From Ephemerocybe angulata (taxonomy: Eukaryota; Basidiomycota; Agaricomycetes; Agaricales; Psathyrellaceae), in contig JAACJK010000166.1 in NCBI GenBank assembly GCA_013368325.1, positions 795,461 to 859,460 of the forward strand: a stretch of DNA of 64,000 nt, read 5' to 3'. This document shows, one piece after another, positions 1-12,200 of this stretch; the stretch's first letter is position 1; the number at the start of each line of letters is the position of its first letter. The translations under genes were made by a program, and so were the position numbers. The notes under the pieces were generated by a model. The model saw only the letters and a program-made list of their open reading frames with translations. It made no database searches and was not told the DNA's origin.

Positions 1-263
1 GCCTAGACTAGGGAAAATCAAAGCCTTGGGCCTTAAAGCTAAAGAGTGCTTCTTCCTGTTGTTTGATGTAGCATATGTATTTGTAGTCGGAAACTCGAAC
101 TCGAACTCAGTCTCTTGAATGTAAGTATTGCTCTCGGAGCTCAACTGCTTGCAGCCGCACATCAAATCAGTGACGCTCCCATGAGCTTCCCATGGCGCTG
201 GCCGGATCCACTGATCAGGCAAGGGAGGCACAACGCGTAACCTCTCTTGCACTGATACCATAA

Positions 264-1416
264 ATGTCTGCAGCCGCTTCAATCCATGAACTCGAGGAAA
301 CTACAACTCTCAAGCCAGAAACGGTAGAAGACGAATCTGGCACAGTGTCCGAACGCGAAGCTTTGGATAAACTCACGACCCTTTCCCCAGCAGCCACCTC
401 AGGACCGCTTATTGCCATAGATCTCGACGATGTCTTATGTCAAACAAATGTCGCCGTTGCTCAGTGTATGTTTAGAAATAGCTTTAGCGGCGGATCGCCT
501 TCGTTCATGACCAAGCAGGGCATAATGACACCTACGGAACGGAGATGAAGCTTTCGGATTTTTTGTGTGAGTGATCTCAACCCGTTCGACAGGATCGCAG
601 GACATTAACACCTTTCTTTAGATTACTACTACTGGAAGGTTCTACACATTCCATACAGACTCTTCACACAATCTAATACGTGTAGACGAAAAGAATCCGT
701 ATTGGGGCACCCCTCAAGAGACCGGAGCGAAAGTACGGGACTTCTACGGCACAGACCGCCTTTACACCACGAAACCGGTACCCGGAGCCAGGGAAGGCAT
801 TCAAGCTCTCAAGCAACTAGGATTTCGCCTCATTATTGTCACTGCTCGATACGAAGATACGGCTGATCAGAGCTGGAAATGGGTTGACCACCACTTTCCA
901 GGTACGTGCAATCCATATCTATACCCCTAGGGTTGATATCGACTAGCCAATATTCCTGGACAGGCTGTTTCAGCAGTATCATTTGTACTGGACAATTCAC
1001 AGATGCCCATAAAACAGGCCATGAAGTTGTCACTAAGCTGACCAAGGCACAGGTACGAGGAGGTTAGCATAATCACGGGATATAATGCTCACCGATTTTG
1101 CCAGGTTTGTGACGATTTAAAGGCTGTTCTCCTCATCGACGACTCGGCGGAAAACGCGTACTCCTGCGTGACTGCGAAAAAGCCCGTCGCAACCCTCCTC
1201 TTTGGTGACTACGAGTGGAACAAGCGCATGTGCACTCACGCAGATGCGAAGCATGACATGTCCTTTGAAGCCCGTTCCAAGCTTGAAGGCGGCCGCGAAT
1301 ACTGGAAAGACGAAACAGTTCCTGTCCCTGAAGGTGCGCCCTTGTGGAGAGTACGCGACTGGAGCGAGACCGTTAGGTGGATCAAGGCTCGCAAAGAAGA
1401 GGGAAGATTCGACTAA
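264..1416 (+). CDS. HAD-fold hydrolase-like protein
   Basis: Spliced gene of about five exons. The N-terminal 45 residues are low-complexity. They are followed by the HAD nucleophile motif IDLDDVLC, a motif-II-like IVTAR, and a C-terminal motif LLIDDSAEN. Exon 1 ends at ...VAVAQ/W with donor GTATGT, and the next exon gives WHNDTYGTEMKLSDF. Later exons join cleanly through TARYEDTADQSW and then VCDDLKAVLLIDDS to a TAA at 1414-1416. The DxDD core and the short cap resemble the 5'(3')-deoxyribonucleotidase-like branch of HAD proteins found in fungi. Substrate cannot be read from sequence. ATG 264 is the first in-frame Met. The gene is complete, with no sign of damage. The HAD fold is secure; phosphatase activity is inferred from the two Asp of motif I. 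Confidence 0.8.
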
Positions 1417-1724
1417 ACTTGGATGTACTTAGAACGTTAGTGTGTCGAGATAGTAGAGTTGTTAGTTCGAACATAGGAAAACGCCTCCGACTACGATTGG
1501 TGGCAGGCCGCGCCTACTGAAGTCTATGACCATCATCATTATGCGTTCATGCCTTACGGCACACGGCCCGCCGCGGCGTGAGCCAGGGTGCCACAAAGGC
1601 ATATTCACATGCTCCTGGCACCGACCATGTCGTTACACTGGCGAGTTCACTAGTTTAAATCCTTTCCACCACTGCCCTCTTGTGGGGTAAACCACACAAT
1701 CAACGCCCCCTGGACCGCCTTCAT
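1417..1724. other. intergenic region
   Basis: Same-direction spacer between the HAD-like gene and the ABC transporter gene. It holds a GC-rich stretch around 1558-1590 (ccgccgcggcg) and a CT-rich segment just before the next start. No ORF or RNA gene is supported. Confidence 0.6.
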
Positions 1725-4686
1725 ATGGCAGTCTTGTCAACCCAACAATCTCAAGCTGTGAAAGAGCGCTTCGCACAGTTCACCAAGGTCTATGCTGCTC
1801 ATAGACCAGCTGTCCAAAGAACTCTCAACATCGCCTTCGTCTTCTACGTTCTCGGGTCTACTTACTTCAGCCTCTCCGGAGGATCTAGAAAGTCACAGGC
1901 TGGCGATGGCCCAACAAAGAAGGGAAGGGCCACGAAACGGGGAGAACCCGGCAAGCCTGCCAAAGTTGCTGTAAGCTTGACATCTTCGGGCCCTTGGGGT
2001 TTTTTATACTGACCATATCATGGGTGTGTATAGGTCGACGCCGTCTTTTATCGTCGTCTAGGCCAGATTCTGAGGATCGTGATTCCTGGGATTCGATCGA
2101 AAGAGGCTTTACTCCTCTTCATGCACTCTAGTCTCCTTATCTTCCGAACTGCCATCTCGTTGTATGTTGCAGCGCTGGACGGAAAGTAAGGGCATAACGC
2201 TTTTCGTATACAACTGCGCTGACATAGGGCATAGGATTGTTGCATCTCTAGTGCGCGCGAAACCTCTAGAATTCTTTTGGAACATTGTTCGATGGTTACT
2301 TGTCGCTGTCCCCGCAACTTGGACAAATAGCTGGCTGAGCTATGTCCAGAACAAACTGGCTATCGCTTACCGTACTCGCCTCACCAAGGAAATCATAAAG
2401 CAATATCTTGGAGACGAGGACCAAGGCTCGGAGGGCAAAGTGTACTACAAGCTCGGTGCGTAATGCTGTTCCGGGTCACCGCTTTCAATTGACTGACTCT
2501 CATCTAGCCAACCTTGATGACAGAATTAAAAATCCGGACCAGTTCGTTACTCCTGTTATACACAGCATAGCTACTCAATCGGTTTCGCAGGATGATCACT
2601 CACGACATACAACGCTTCTCTACACATCTTGCAGCAATCTACTCTAATCTCGCCAAGCCAGTGCTCGATGTCATTCTATATAATTACCAACTTTCGCAGA
2701 ATGTCGGAGCGGAGGGGTTGATGGGACTGACATTCCTGGTCAACGGTACAGCGGTGCTTTGTACGTGTCCGTTTCCGTTAGCCACCCTCCTTATAATACT
2801 TACATCGATTGCAGTGCGATACTTGACGCCCCCCTTCGGCATGTATGCAGCACTATCTGCCCAGCTAGCCGGGTCCTTGCGACATACCCATTCACGACTT
2901 GCTGAATTTTCCGAGGAAGTTGCATTTATGGGAGGGGAGAATACAGAGAAACTCCTCGTTGAGCGGGAGTACGCTGGAGTGATGGAGCACGAACACCGGA
3001 TCCTCAACTCAAGGTGGTGGTTTGGCTGTATCGAGGAAGGCGTCATCAAGTGGCTATGGGGAAGCTTTGGGGTGAGTGCCTGCCGACACAGAAATTGACT
3101 TTCGTGCTGAATGTCTTTTGTCGCGCCTTTAAGCTCGTGCTCTGCGCGATACCCGTCTTCTTCAAAGTTCCTGGGATCCAGACAGTTGATCTCGGCAGTC
3201 GCACCGAAGGTTTGTTGGATTATCCTAATGTTCAAGGATCGCATCTCATTTTTGATTGCAGGATTCGTGACGAACCGTCGGCTTCTGCTGTCCTCCTCTG
3301 GTAAGCTGGCACAGTAGCATGTTGCAGGAGGTCCTTGACACTGCTACAGATGCGTTCGGTCGAGTTATGTATTCGTATAAGGATCTGGCCGAGCTTGCGG
3401 GCTACACTGCGCGTGTTTCAGAGTTGCTTGAGACTATGGAAGATATCCGTGCAGGGAAGTACGAAAAAGCCCTCGTTAGCACAGCATCCTTGGAGGAGAA
3501 TGGCAAAAGTGCGTACTCCTCTCTTAGCCTCATCTATCACCTTCAATAACGGTGTGCGCGGTGTTCTCCAGTTCTGCGAGGCCGAGGCCAAATCATTGAA
3601 TCTGAAGACATTCAATTCGAGAACGTCCCCATCGTCACACCCAACGGCGACATCCTCGTTCGGAGTCTGAGCTTCCATGTAACACCTGGGGTAAGTTTGT
3701 CACTATTGGCTTCCTCAACCTCGGCTTACCGACAGACGTGTTCTATAGCAACATTTGCTCATTGTCGGTCCCAACGGTCCGTACCTGATCTCTCATTGCC
3801 AGCTATCATCTTACACTAATCAGGTTGCGGAAAGTCCTCCCTATTCCGAATTCTTGGAGGACTTTGGCCAGTATACGGAGGAGTCGTGCGCAAACCACCA
3901 GCGTCGCAGTTTATTCTCATCCCCCAGAGGCCCTATCTCTCACTCGGGACTTTACGAGATCAGGTCATTTATCCACACTCGAAGACAGACATGGAGGCTC
4001 GTACGTGTTGAAACGAGGTTTCTCATCTCCTCCCTGGGCTGATAAATCCGACCACAGGTGGGACAACCGACGCGGAGTTGATGAAGATCTTAGCAATGGT
4101 ACAAATGGAGGGCGTTGTGGAGCGGGAAGGCGGATGGGACGCGGCGCGGGAATGGAGAGAGTCTCTCAGCGGTGGTGACCAGCAGAAGATTGCTTGGGCT
4201 CGTCTGTTTTACCACTGCCCCAAGGTATGCTCAGATATACGTCACATCTTTATAGGCTGGCTGACGTTTGTAGTATGCCGTCCTTGATGAAGCCACCTCC
4301 TTGGTACCGCTGGAGGTGGAAGGCCGCATGATGGAGCACGCCACGGAGCTCGGAATTACTCTCCTGACGGTCTCCCATCGCCCCTCTCTGTGGAAATATC
4401 ATTCCTTAATTCTCCACTACGACGGGCAAGGGGGTTACATCTTGTAGGTGCTTTCAATCGTCTGTTTTGCATTCCCTTTGTGACGACAGGTTTGCAGCAC
4501 GAAATTGGACGCGGAGAAACGGTTGGCTCTTCAAGAAGAGAAGCAAGCCTTGGAGTCTAAACTATTAGAAGTGTGAGTGGTGCTACATTACCGCTCATCC
4601 ATCTATGGTCAGCGGCTCATCTTCTATGCAGTCCCAAAATGCGTGAGCGTCTAGCCGAACTTAAGGCTCTTGCGGCGGAAGAGTAG
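1725..4686 (+). CDS. Peroxisomal ABC half-transporter, ABCD/ALD family (PXA-like)
   Basis: Half-transporter of about 730 residues with a membrane domain followed by one ATPase domain. It should import very-long-chain acyl-CoA into peroxisomes as a dimer (family knowledge: Pxa1/Pxa2, human ABCD1-3). The membrane part carries the ABCD hallmark [14 protein letters not shown] with the following [11 protein letters not shown]. The Walker A motif GPNGCGKSS is interrupted by an intron after GPN, near 3778. The signature is [14 protein letters not shown] near 4170, and Walker B is AVLDEATS after another intron near 4274. The switch His is in TVSHRPSLW. The protein ends in a charged helix rich in K, E and L, and the stop is at 4684-4686. 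About 14 short introns are needed. ATG 1725 is favoured because it starts the conserved N-terminal region. Whether it is the Pxa1 or Pxa2 partner is unclear. Confidence 0.9.
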
Positions 4687-5061
4687 TGCAATACGATACA
4701 ACAAACTCGTATAATAGCTATGCTTTTAATTTATACCACCGATACCCCTCACAACCGAGTAGCTTAAGGCTTGAAAAGCATTGACCAGTATATAAGCGCC
4801 TGTTTGAGTTGCCATGATCTGCCGTCACACTGCATATGCATGTGATTTCCAAGAAGTCGGGACAATCAGGGGCCGGCATCTGCCGGCCGGCGTGCCGTCT
4901 ATTCGCCGATAGCGGTGCGCATTTTTCGCCAAGGGGCCAACTCCCGCCAGTGAGGGCGTACTGCTTTAATCGACACCACCCACGCCATCAGGGCTCAGTC
5001 TTCTATCGTTCACTCTCTTCCTTTGTACATTACTGCATCCCATACCACCCCTTAATCCAAA
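4687..5061. promoter_or_regulatory. Promoter and leader of the Ups2-like gene
   Basis: The spacer holds a TATATAAG element at 4789-4796 and a GC-rich palindromic patch (ggccggc) near 4872-4894. It also holds a short upstream ATG at 4836 that opens a frame unrelated to the downstream protein, so it could act as an upstream ORF if transcription begins just after the TATA element. CT-rich sequence precedes the start codon. Confidence 0.45.
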
Positions 5062-5710
5062 ATGCATTTCTTCTCCCAAGACTGCCAGTATGAGTGAGTA
5101 GAAATTATCGCCTCGAAGAGCGCTCTCGCCTGACCTCCTGCTTAGGCACCCATGGTCGCATGTGGTTATCGGAATGTGGAGGAAATACCCCAACCCAAGA
5201 TGCTCACACGTCGTTAGCGTCGACGTTGTCGACCGGTCTGTAGACCCTCAAACTGGAATCATCAGGACGGAACGGATATTAGGCTGCAAGCAGAAAGCCC
5301 CTAGATGGATCGTCAAGGTGCGTAGTGTCGCTTCGGGTACTCATTTACTACTACTAACACGCCGAGTGCAGCTGTTTGGTGGCTCAGAAGACGCCTTCGT
5401 CCGGGAAATATGCTTTGTCGACCCCGCAACCCAAGATACAACAATCACCTCCGTCAACCTCTCCCTCTCCCAATTCGCCAGCTGTTATGAAGTCGTGCGC
5501 TATACACCAGCAGGTCATAACCGCACGCATTTCACTCAAACAGCCGAAATTCAAGCACGCATGAATATCTGGAGGTCAGCAGCTGACGGACTGGAGAAGT
5601 GGTTGGTCCAGCGGTTCGAGCAGAATGCGCACCTGGGGAAGGTCGCATTCACCGACGTCCTAAGAACGCTTTGGGAAGAACGACATGGCCACCCAGCGAT
5701 GAGCTCATGA
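5062..5710 (+). CDS. UPS2: PRELI/MSF1 domain lipid-transfer protein, Ups2 type
   Basis: Small protein of about 178 residues that is almost entirely a PRELI domain. Three exons. Exon 1 gives MHFFSQDCQYE, exon 2 starts HPWSHVVIGMWRKYPNP, and exon 3 starts LFGGSEDAFVRE. The pattern HPW..V....W.KYPN....HV..VDV and the later CEVVRYTP-like segment resemble yeast Ups2/PRELID3 more than Ups1, where the order is RYPNPY...HV. From family knowledge, Ups2 with Mdm35 carries phosphatidylserine across the mitochondrial intermembrane space for phosphatidylethanolamine synthesis. The C-terminus (KWLVQRFEQNAHLGK) matches the family's terminal helix. No targeting sequence is needed, as is usual in this family. 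A second PRELI gene, of Ups1 type, lies at 25458. The Ups2 assignment is by remembered motif and could be swapped with another PRELID3-like subtype. Confidence 0.82.
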
Positions 5711-6229
5711 TTAACGTGGAAGCATAGATATGGCACCCTTGCCTCTCTTCCACACCCTTGTATGATACGCCCACTAGAGCCAGCTTATTTGGATTGCCCC
5801 ACTTTAGACAGTCAAAACGGTCTGTCAAAGACCTCTTTACCCTTACTCATACCATCCATGTACCATTTGTATTACCTCCCCTCCCTGCGATTCTTCATGG
5901 ATTAATAACATCGAAATTCTCGAACTTTGGCCGTACCAAGGTCGCAGAGTCGACTGACCTGACGTCCAGTAACCGTTAGGCTAAATGGGCCTCCGGTAAC
6001 TGTCACGCCGTCACGCCGTCACGCTGAGTCAATTTCGTCTTGCCCGCGTTATCTTGGAAGAAAGTCTTCCTCCTCATCGTCGCGTCCGGCGAGCGCATTT
6101 TGGGCTTCAAAGACTTTTCTTGTGTTAGGAAAACTCGTGACTCTGGAAATTCTGAAGTTGGCTCAGTTGTAAGGTATGTCGGCTTGCAAATGTGCTTGAG
6201 TCGACAGGTTTAAACCATCTATTCAGCTC
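5711..6229. other. intergenic region with short tandem repeat
   Basis: Spacer between the Ups2-like gene and the TFIIIC gene. An 8-bp unit gtcacgcc is repeated nearly three times at 6002-6023. The segment 6060-6180 is presumably the promoter and leader of the TFIIIC gene. No ORF is convincing. Confidence 0.5.
6002..6023. repeat. Short tandem repeat, unit GTCACGCC
   Basis: Two full copies and one partial copy of an 8-bp unit lie about 210 bp upstream of the TFIIIC-subunit start codon. Function unknown. It may be a cluster of CGTCA-like factor sites or chance. Confidence 0.6.
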
Positions 6230-9200
6230 ATGGATGAGCTCCTCCACCACTGTCTTCGCGAGCTCTCTTTCGACGGCGACCTCGGTATGTGAATTTGACA
6301 GAATCGCTTAACGGAGATATGAGCGAGGGAAGCAGGGTTCGATCCCTGGTCGAATCCTTCTTTCCCTTTTACTTACTCTCTCTCTCCAATAGGATGCGAT
6401 GTCTCGCGGTTGAACGACTTCGTCGCAGGATTCTATGCCCACTCTGGCAGAGGAGTCCCCCAAAACTCTGATCGCACCTTCTGTTCGTTTGTTTGGTCGC
6501 TAGTAGTCCAACATCCTACTGTCGTCGTGGGCCTTGTGCCTCAAGGAGTTTCATCCGAAGTCTGGGTGGCGCCTCAAACTAGCGCGAAGCGCAAGGCCAA
6601 AGCATCTGGACAAGAACATGTCGAAACAACCCCAGCCAAGCTGGAACTCATACCTCATGCAAAAACCATTCCGTTGGAGGAACTTGTTCAGACGTACGGC
6701 GATAGGCTGAGAATTGCAGTGGAACCAGCGGCTATCTTTGCGGCGGTAACTGGATCGCATATTAGGGTATGCCCCACCTCTTTTGACCTGACTGGCCCAG
6801 CTTATCTTTTCATAGTCCTCTCGAATGAGTCCAATGGTATACAGCGCCCTGCAAATCATAACCCGAGGCAGAGACGAGGGCGTGACTGTTGTGCAACTCG
6901 GCCAGAAGTCGAAATACGACCAAAAGACCTGCTTTTACTTGGTCAAGCAGCTCACAGAGATGGACCTAGTGTAAGCACCACTTCTGAAGCTTTCAATGAG
7001 GCAAATACTGATCTATGTAGTGCAAAGGTCCGACGAGGGGGCGTTGGCACCCACTTCTGCATCCATAAATACTTCTATGACAGAAGTCCATCGTGGCAGG
7101 CGATTCGTGAGGAAGAAACGCAGGCCGAGGAATCCCAGGTCAAACCGGACCGTGTCATCGATGCTGAAGATCTCGACACGACTTCTCCATCCGTTCTTCA
7201 ATTCTCCCCGATTGATAGTCGCCATCTTTCAAGCTTACCTCTCGTCAAAGCCCGGGTAGTCAAGCTGCTAAAGGCTTCCCAAAGCCAGATACACGCCGCA
7301 AACAACCTCCTCATCACACTTGGCTTCCACAATCCCACTAAAACAGATCGGAGATTCTTTCAAAGCCGCATCCGTGAACTAATACAACAGGGCGTCATCG
7401 AGAAGGTAATTGTTCCAAGTAATAGGAAAAACTCGAGTGGGAGTACTGTAAAGTGCTTCAGACTTGTGGATGAGGCGGGTGGACGAGACGAAATCGACGA
7501 CGACGGTGTTGTGGTACAAGCTGATGATGAAAAGGATGACGATGCGGTCGGTAAGAACACCCTTTCCCTCTCCCTGAATTGTACTCAACGCGTCATAGAT
7601 GGTGATAGCATTGTCAAGGCCAACATCACGATACACAAGCAAATACTTGACCTGTTGGAAGAGTCCGGTTCCACTGGAATGACTCTGAACGTGAGTGCAG
7701 CCCTCCATTTCTTGGTTCTTGTCTGATCCTTCAGCAGGAACTTTCTACCGCACTGGGAAACTTTGACAAGCGCACGATCGAGCTGTTCCTTGCCCGCGCC
7801 GATAAATCCCACCCTCCGAAACACCTTGCTGACCTCGGCATAGCTGGTTTAATGGAAACAAGCGGGCGAGAGAGGCGGCACCGATACTACACAGTTGCTG
7901 CCTACCGGGAACTCGTATCTACCGAACAGCTGGATAAGTCTGCAGCAGGATTCCATGACATCGACCTGAACCAAGCTGGAGGCTTCGCTTCGTATCCCGA
8001 ATCCATGTTCTTCGACGAAGCTGGGGCTCTGAATAACTTTGAAGACACCTTCCACCGTGTCAGTAGACCTGCAAAGAAGGCGTTTAAAAATCCGATTCTC
8101 GCTGATGGCACAGTAAAGAAAGGCAGACCGCGCAAGACTCCCGGAGACAACGAAGCAGGATCGGCAACCATAAAGAAAGCGAAGAGGAAGCGCGCCGATG
8201 AGGACGATGCCGATGACGAGCATCCTTCTGCAATTGAAGAGAAGAAAAAGAAAAAGGGGACCGCAGATCCGCAAGGTTGGTTCAGCTGGGAATGGAGGGA
8301 ATATGTTCTAACGCAAACACAGTTTCAAAGAAGCGTGGAAGACCAAGGAAGGTGCAGGCACCAGAGGCGGAAGCAATAGTCGATGTCGCTGAGGCGCCAC
8401 CAAAAAAGCGCGGTCGGGCCTCAAAGCGTAAGGCTGACGAAGAAGAGGAGGCAGCAACATCGATTAAGCCAAAACGCCTCCGTAGAGCTCGAAGAGAGGT
8501 GGAGGTGGATCAAACCCCGGAACTTCCAACTGAAATTCCCCAGGCATCTTCGCCCAGACCTTCAGCCCTTGAAGGCTCGAGGAGCGAACCTCCTAGAATA
8601 GTTGTGGAGGCCCCTCCGTCCCCCAAAGTAATTGTACCACGAGCGGCTCCACCCGTTTCTGCAGAAGGACCCCCGACGACTGTACTTGCAGAAGCCGAAG
8701 GAGAAATAACGTCACAGGGTTTCACTCCTTGCGAACCTCAGGAGCCCATGGACATAGATGCGACCAGCCCTCCACCAACTCCTGCCTCCATGGTACCAGT
8801 CAATCAACCTTCTCGACGCGATTATGCAGAACCTTCTCCAAGCAAAGACGTTGCGCCAAGAACTAGAGGACGAGTCAATGTCTCCCATCTTCGTCGCGAG
8901 AATGAATTTCTACGCGTCCTTGAGGAATCCGGAGGAATAGTCAATACCCAGACAAAGGAATTCTTCGATGCCCATACAGCACTGCTTGACGTTCTGACGA
9001 AAGCCGGGGAACCTACGAGCGCCCCAGTCGGAACTCGTACAGACAAGAGAACTGCGGCAATCACGATAGAAGGGTTGGAGAGCAAGGGGAAGGTGAAGCA
9101 GCTCAAAACATCCGTCAGCACTCACACCGGAGTCAGCAAACCCGCGAACGTCGTATATCTCCCCTCTGTGGAACAGGAAAGGCTGAACACATATCTCGCG

Positions 9201-12200
9201 GAACTTTCCCGAGTCCCAGGACCTTCGATCCCTTCGTCTGGCTCAGCAGTTAAAATAAAGGAAGCTGTCGAGTACGGCGCCGATCCGACGGTTACCGCTC
9301 GTGGTATCCTTCCGCTGCAACTTCTCCAACTCGAACAACCAGGCGAAAACAAGAAGGAGCGTTGGAGCAAAAATGCCGCTCGCGCTGACCAATTATTCGC
9401 CTACGACGACGCCACTATCCGTGATGTGCTACTCGCTGAGCGGACGACGCAAGGGCAGATGTACGGATTCATCGTGGGGAGGGCTGCTCGAGCCAGGGAA
9501 TTCCATTTGTCGACTCTGAAGGTCCTGACATCCGGCAGTCCATCACCCTACATGATACCAGAATCACGAATCGTCGACCTGTCCTACTTCAGCAACGAGC
9601 TTCCAGTAGGACTCTTCACCGCCTTTGTATCTGCTTTGTCTCACAGCGAAAACCTTACGAACTTGTTTGCCACGGAAGAGGGAAGGAATACACCGGTCAA
9701 GGATTTGCCCACTGACATCCACACCCTCCTACAAGTTGGCAGATCTAGAGCCCGCTCTCGAATTCTGGACACTCTTGACCTTCTCCAATCCCTCAAGCTG
9801 GTGACCCCCTTGAAAATCTCTGGTTCTGAACAGCCCTGGATCACCTGCCCACAGCATGAAAAGCACCCAACCGCCTTCGACATCGCCAGCGACCATGTGT
9901 GGAACCCAAATACCCCGCATGCTGCGCCGACATATTGGCACTTCAATGCCGAAGCGCCATTGTTTCTGTGGAGCGTTTCTGACTGCGACCCACCGTTCTG
10001 GAAAGAGGTGCCTGTCTCTTCACTTGACCAGGCTAAAGACTTTTGGCGACTCTTAGAAAATGCATCCATCGATCGGTATCTCCCAAGGGCCATCACTGCC
10101 GATCGGCCAGCTGGGAGCGTCCTTCCAAACATTTCTGCAGCCAGAACTCTGCGTCGCCCAGTGTCTTGGAATGGAAACTACTCTCTGACATGGCACCAGT
10201 CGAAGTTTTTAGAAAAGTCCATCGACCTGTCTAGTGGGGAAACCGCCCTTGAAGAGGAGGATGATGAGGCTCGGGCTTCCAAGATTCGACGACTATGCTG
10301 GGTTACGAGTGCGCCACAGCATGTTGTGGAGGACTTCTTGCGGGCGGCACGTGTCAAAATCGCTAACGACAAGGTGAAATTACGGGGTCAGGACAAGGAG
10401 GCGAAACGGCTAAAGAAGATGGAGGACAGTAAGCTGGCGCTTGCCCGGAAAGCGGAGGAGGCAAGGGCTCACAGGGAAAGTCAGTGGACATCCCTTTTGG
10501 AGCAGGTCCATCCAGACGATCTCGGTGCTGCTACCAATCGCGTTGAGCAAGTCCACAAGCGGTTCATGCAAGCCGGGTCTGTCAAAGACCTGTCCAAATG
10601 GGAGAAGGAGGTGTTAGACGCAATTCGAGAAGCGGACCTGGTGTCGAAGAAGGTTATGAAGGTGTCGAGTAAACGGCCTGTGCTTACCCGCCCTACCCTT
10701 CCGGTCTTCACCAGCGAACCTCTGTCGGCCACTGGCGTCACAATTACGGCATTGATCAACCAGCAGAAGCCCCTACTTGACCAAGGCGTGTATAAGAGAA
10801 AGCCCAAGAACAAGAAGAAAGCTGCAGGTACGTTTTGGGCTCAAGCATATGAAGGGTTTTGATTGACTCGAATTTGAAAAAAAAAGCACCTGAGCCTGAG
10901 CCTGAGCCGGCTGAAGAGAAGAAAAGCACACGTCGACATCGATTCCAGTGGAACAAGGAGTACGACGAACTTGCTAGAGATGCCTCGGTCATCATCCGAG
11001 CACGGTGCCGATCTCATGCGAGGCTCGATTGGACAGCCTTGGAGCAGGTATTTCCAGCTGTTCCTCGAAATACTGTCCGCCAGCGACTTTCCAACATTCG
11101 TAGCGAGTCCGCTGGAAACGAATCATACCTCCGCAGGCTCGAGGATCGATGGTACGGCCTTTGGGTAAAACACAGGGGTACTGACGCCCTTCCAGACGAC
11201 CATCCCGAAAGCCCTTCCAACTTTCATCTCATCCAGCATATCGAGTTTCTGAGGCAAAATGTCGACAAAAACGCTCTGTGAGTCTCCTTCTCACCCAATG
11301 AAAGACTATGTCTGAAGAAAGTACCAGGCGAGTGGGTTATGGCCAAGGGAAGGAGATCATGGCGAATATCATTCCTCGAGATGTCGCAAGTCTCCTAACA
11401 GGATATCATGTCGCTGAAGAAACCTCGATTGCACCTCCCTGGGACTTCGTTTGGAATGCAGTGGTCGAAGAAGGCCGTGAAAAGAGATTGCTTAGCCAAT
11501 GCTTCACGGTCGAAACGGAGCCGAAGTCTTACGACAAGTTCCAAGACAGTGATGAGCGCATGTTAGCGGAAGCAGCTCTGAAGGTCAGGCGGTCGGCCTC
11601 ACAGCTTGAGAAATTACTAACTTTCGTTAGATGACTATGGGTTCACCTCATGAAAGCTACAACTGCGACAATGCCTCGACCTTGCTCAGGAGTGTAGGAG
11701 AAGAGGTGGTCTCGAAGGCTACACAAAATATGCTTGGGAAGGGTATCTTGTCTAAATCACAGCGTGATCCCACGAAGCATAGACCCGGCCGCCAGCTGAA
11801 GATTTCCGACAGGTTAGTTTATGCAGATCTTCTGTAGTGAACTCGCTGACGCGTTTCTCAGCAACCAAAACACGATGGGCGGAACAATTCCTAAGGATAC
11901 GTACAACGACGCTGTAGCTTTGCTCGAGTCTGCCCAAGCTGCCGAGATAATCTGGAGAGATTGGCCTTTGACGGCGACCGATGGGGACACTGTTGCCCTC
12001 ATCCATCTTGTTTCTGAAGGACAGGTGTGGTTCACTTCGCTAACACCTCAGTATAGCTTCTAACCTAAGGGTCTGAAGGTGGAATTCAAGGTAGACACTT
12101 CAGAGCCGCAAGCCGCGCGTCCAGGCCTGGACTGGAACAGCAAGCGGGCAGGTATGTTTGCGCTCTTTCTCTCTGTCGCCCCTACTAAAGTGGCCATAGA

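Noticed and set aside
6002..6023. CRISPR-like or regulatory repeat array
   Set aside because: Fewer than three copies of an 8-bp unit without spacers in a eukaryotic promoter region.
6285..6392. Possible tRNA gene in the first intron of TFC3, because of the T-arm-like GGTTCGATCCC
   Set aside because: The T-stem has a mismatch, no A-box or D-arm is present upstream, and nothing pairs with the bases that would form the acceptor stem.
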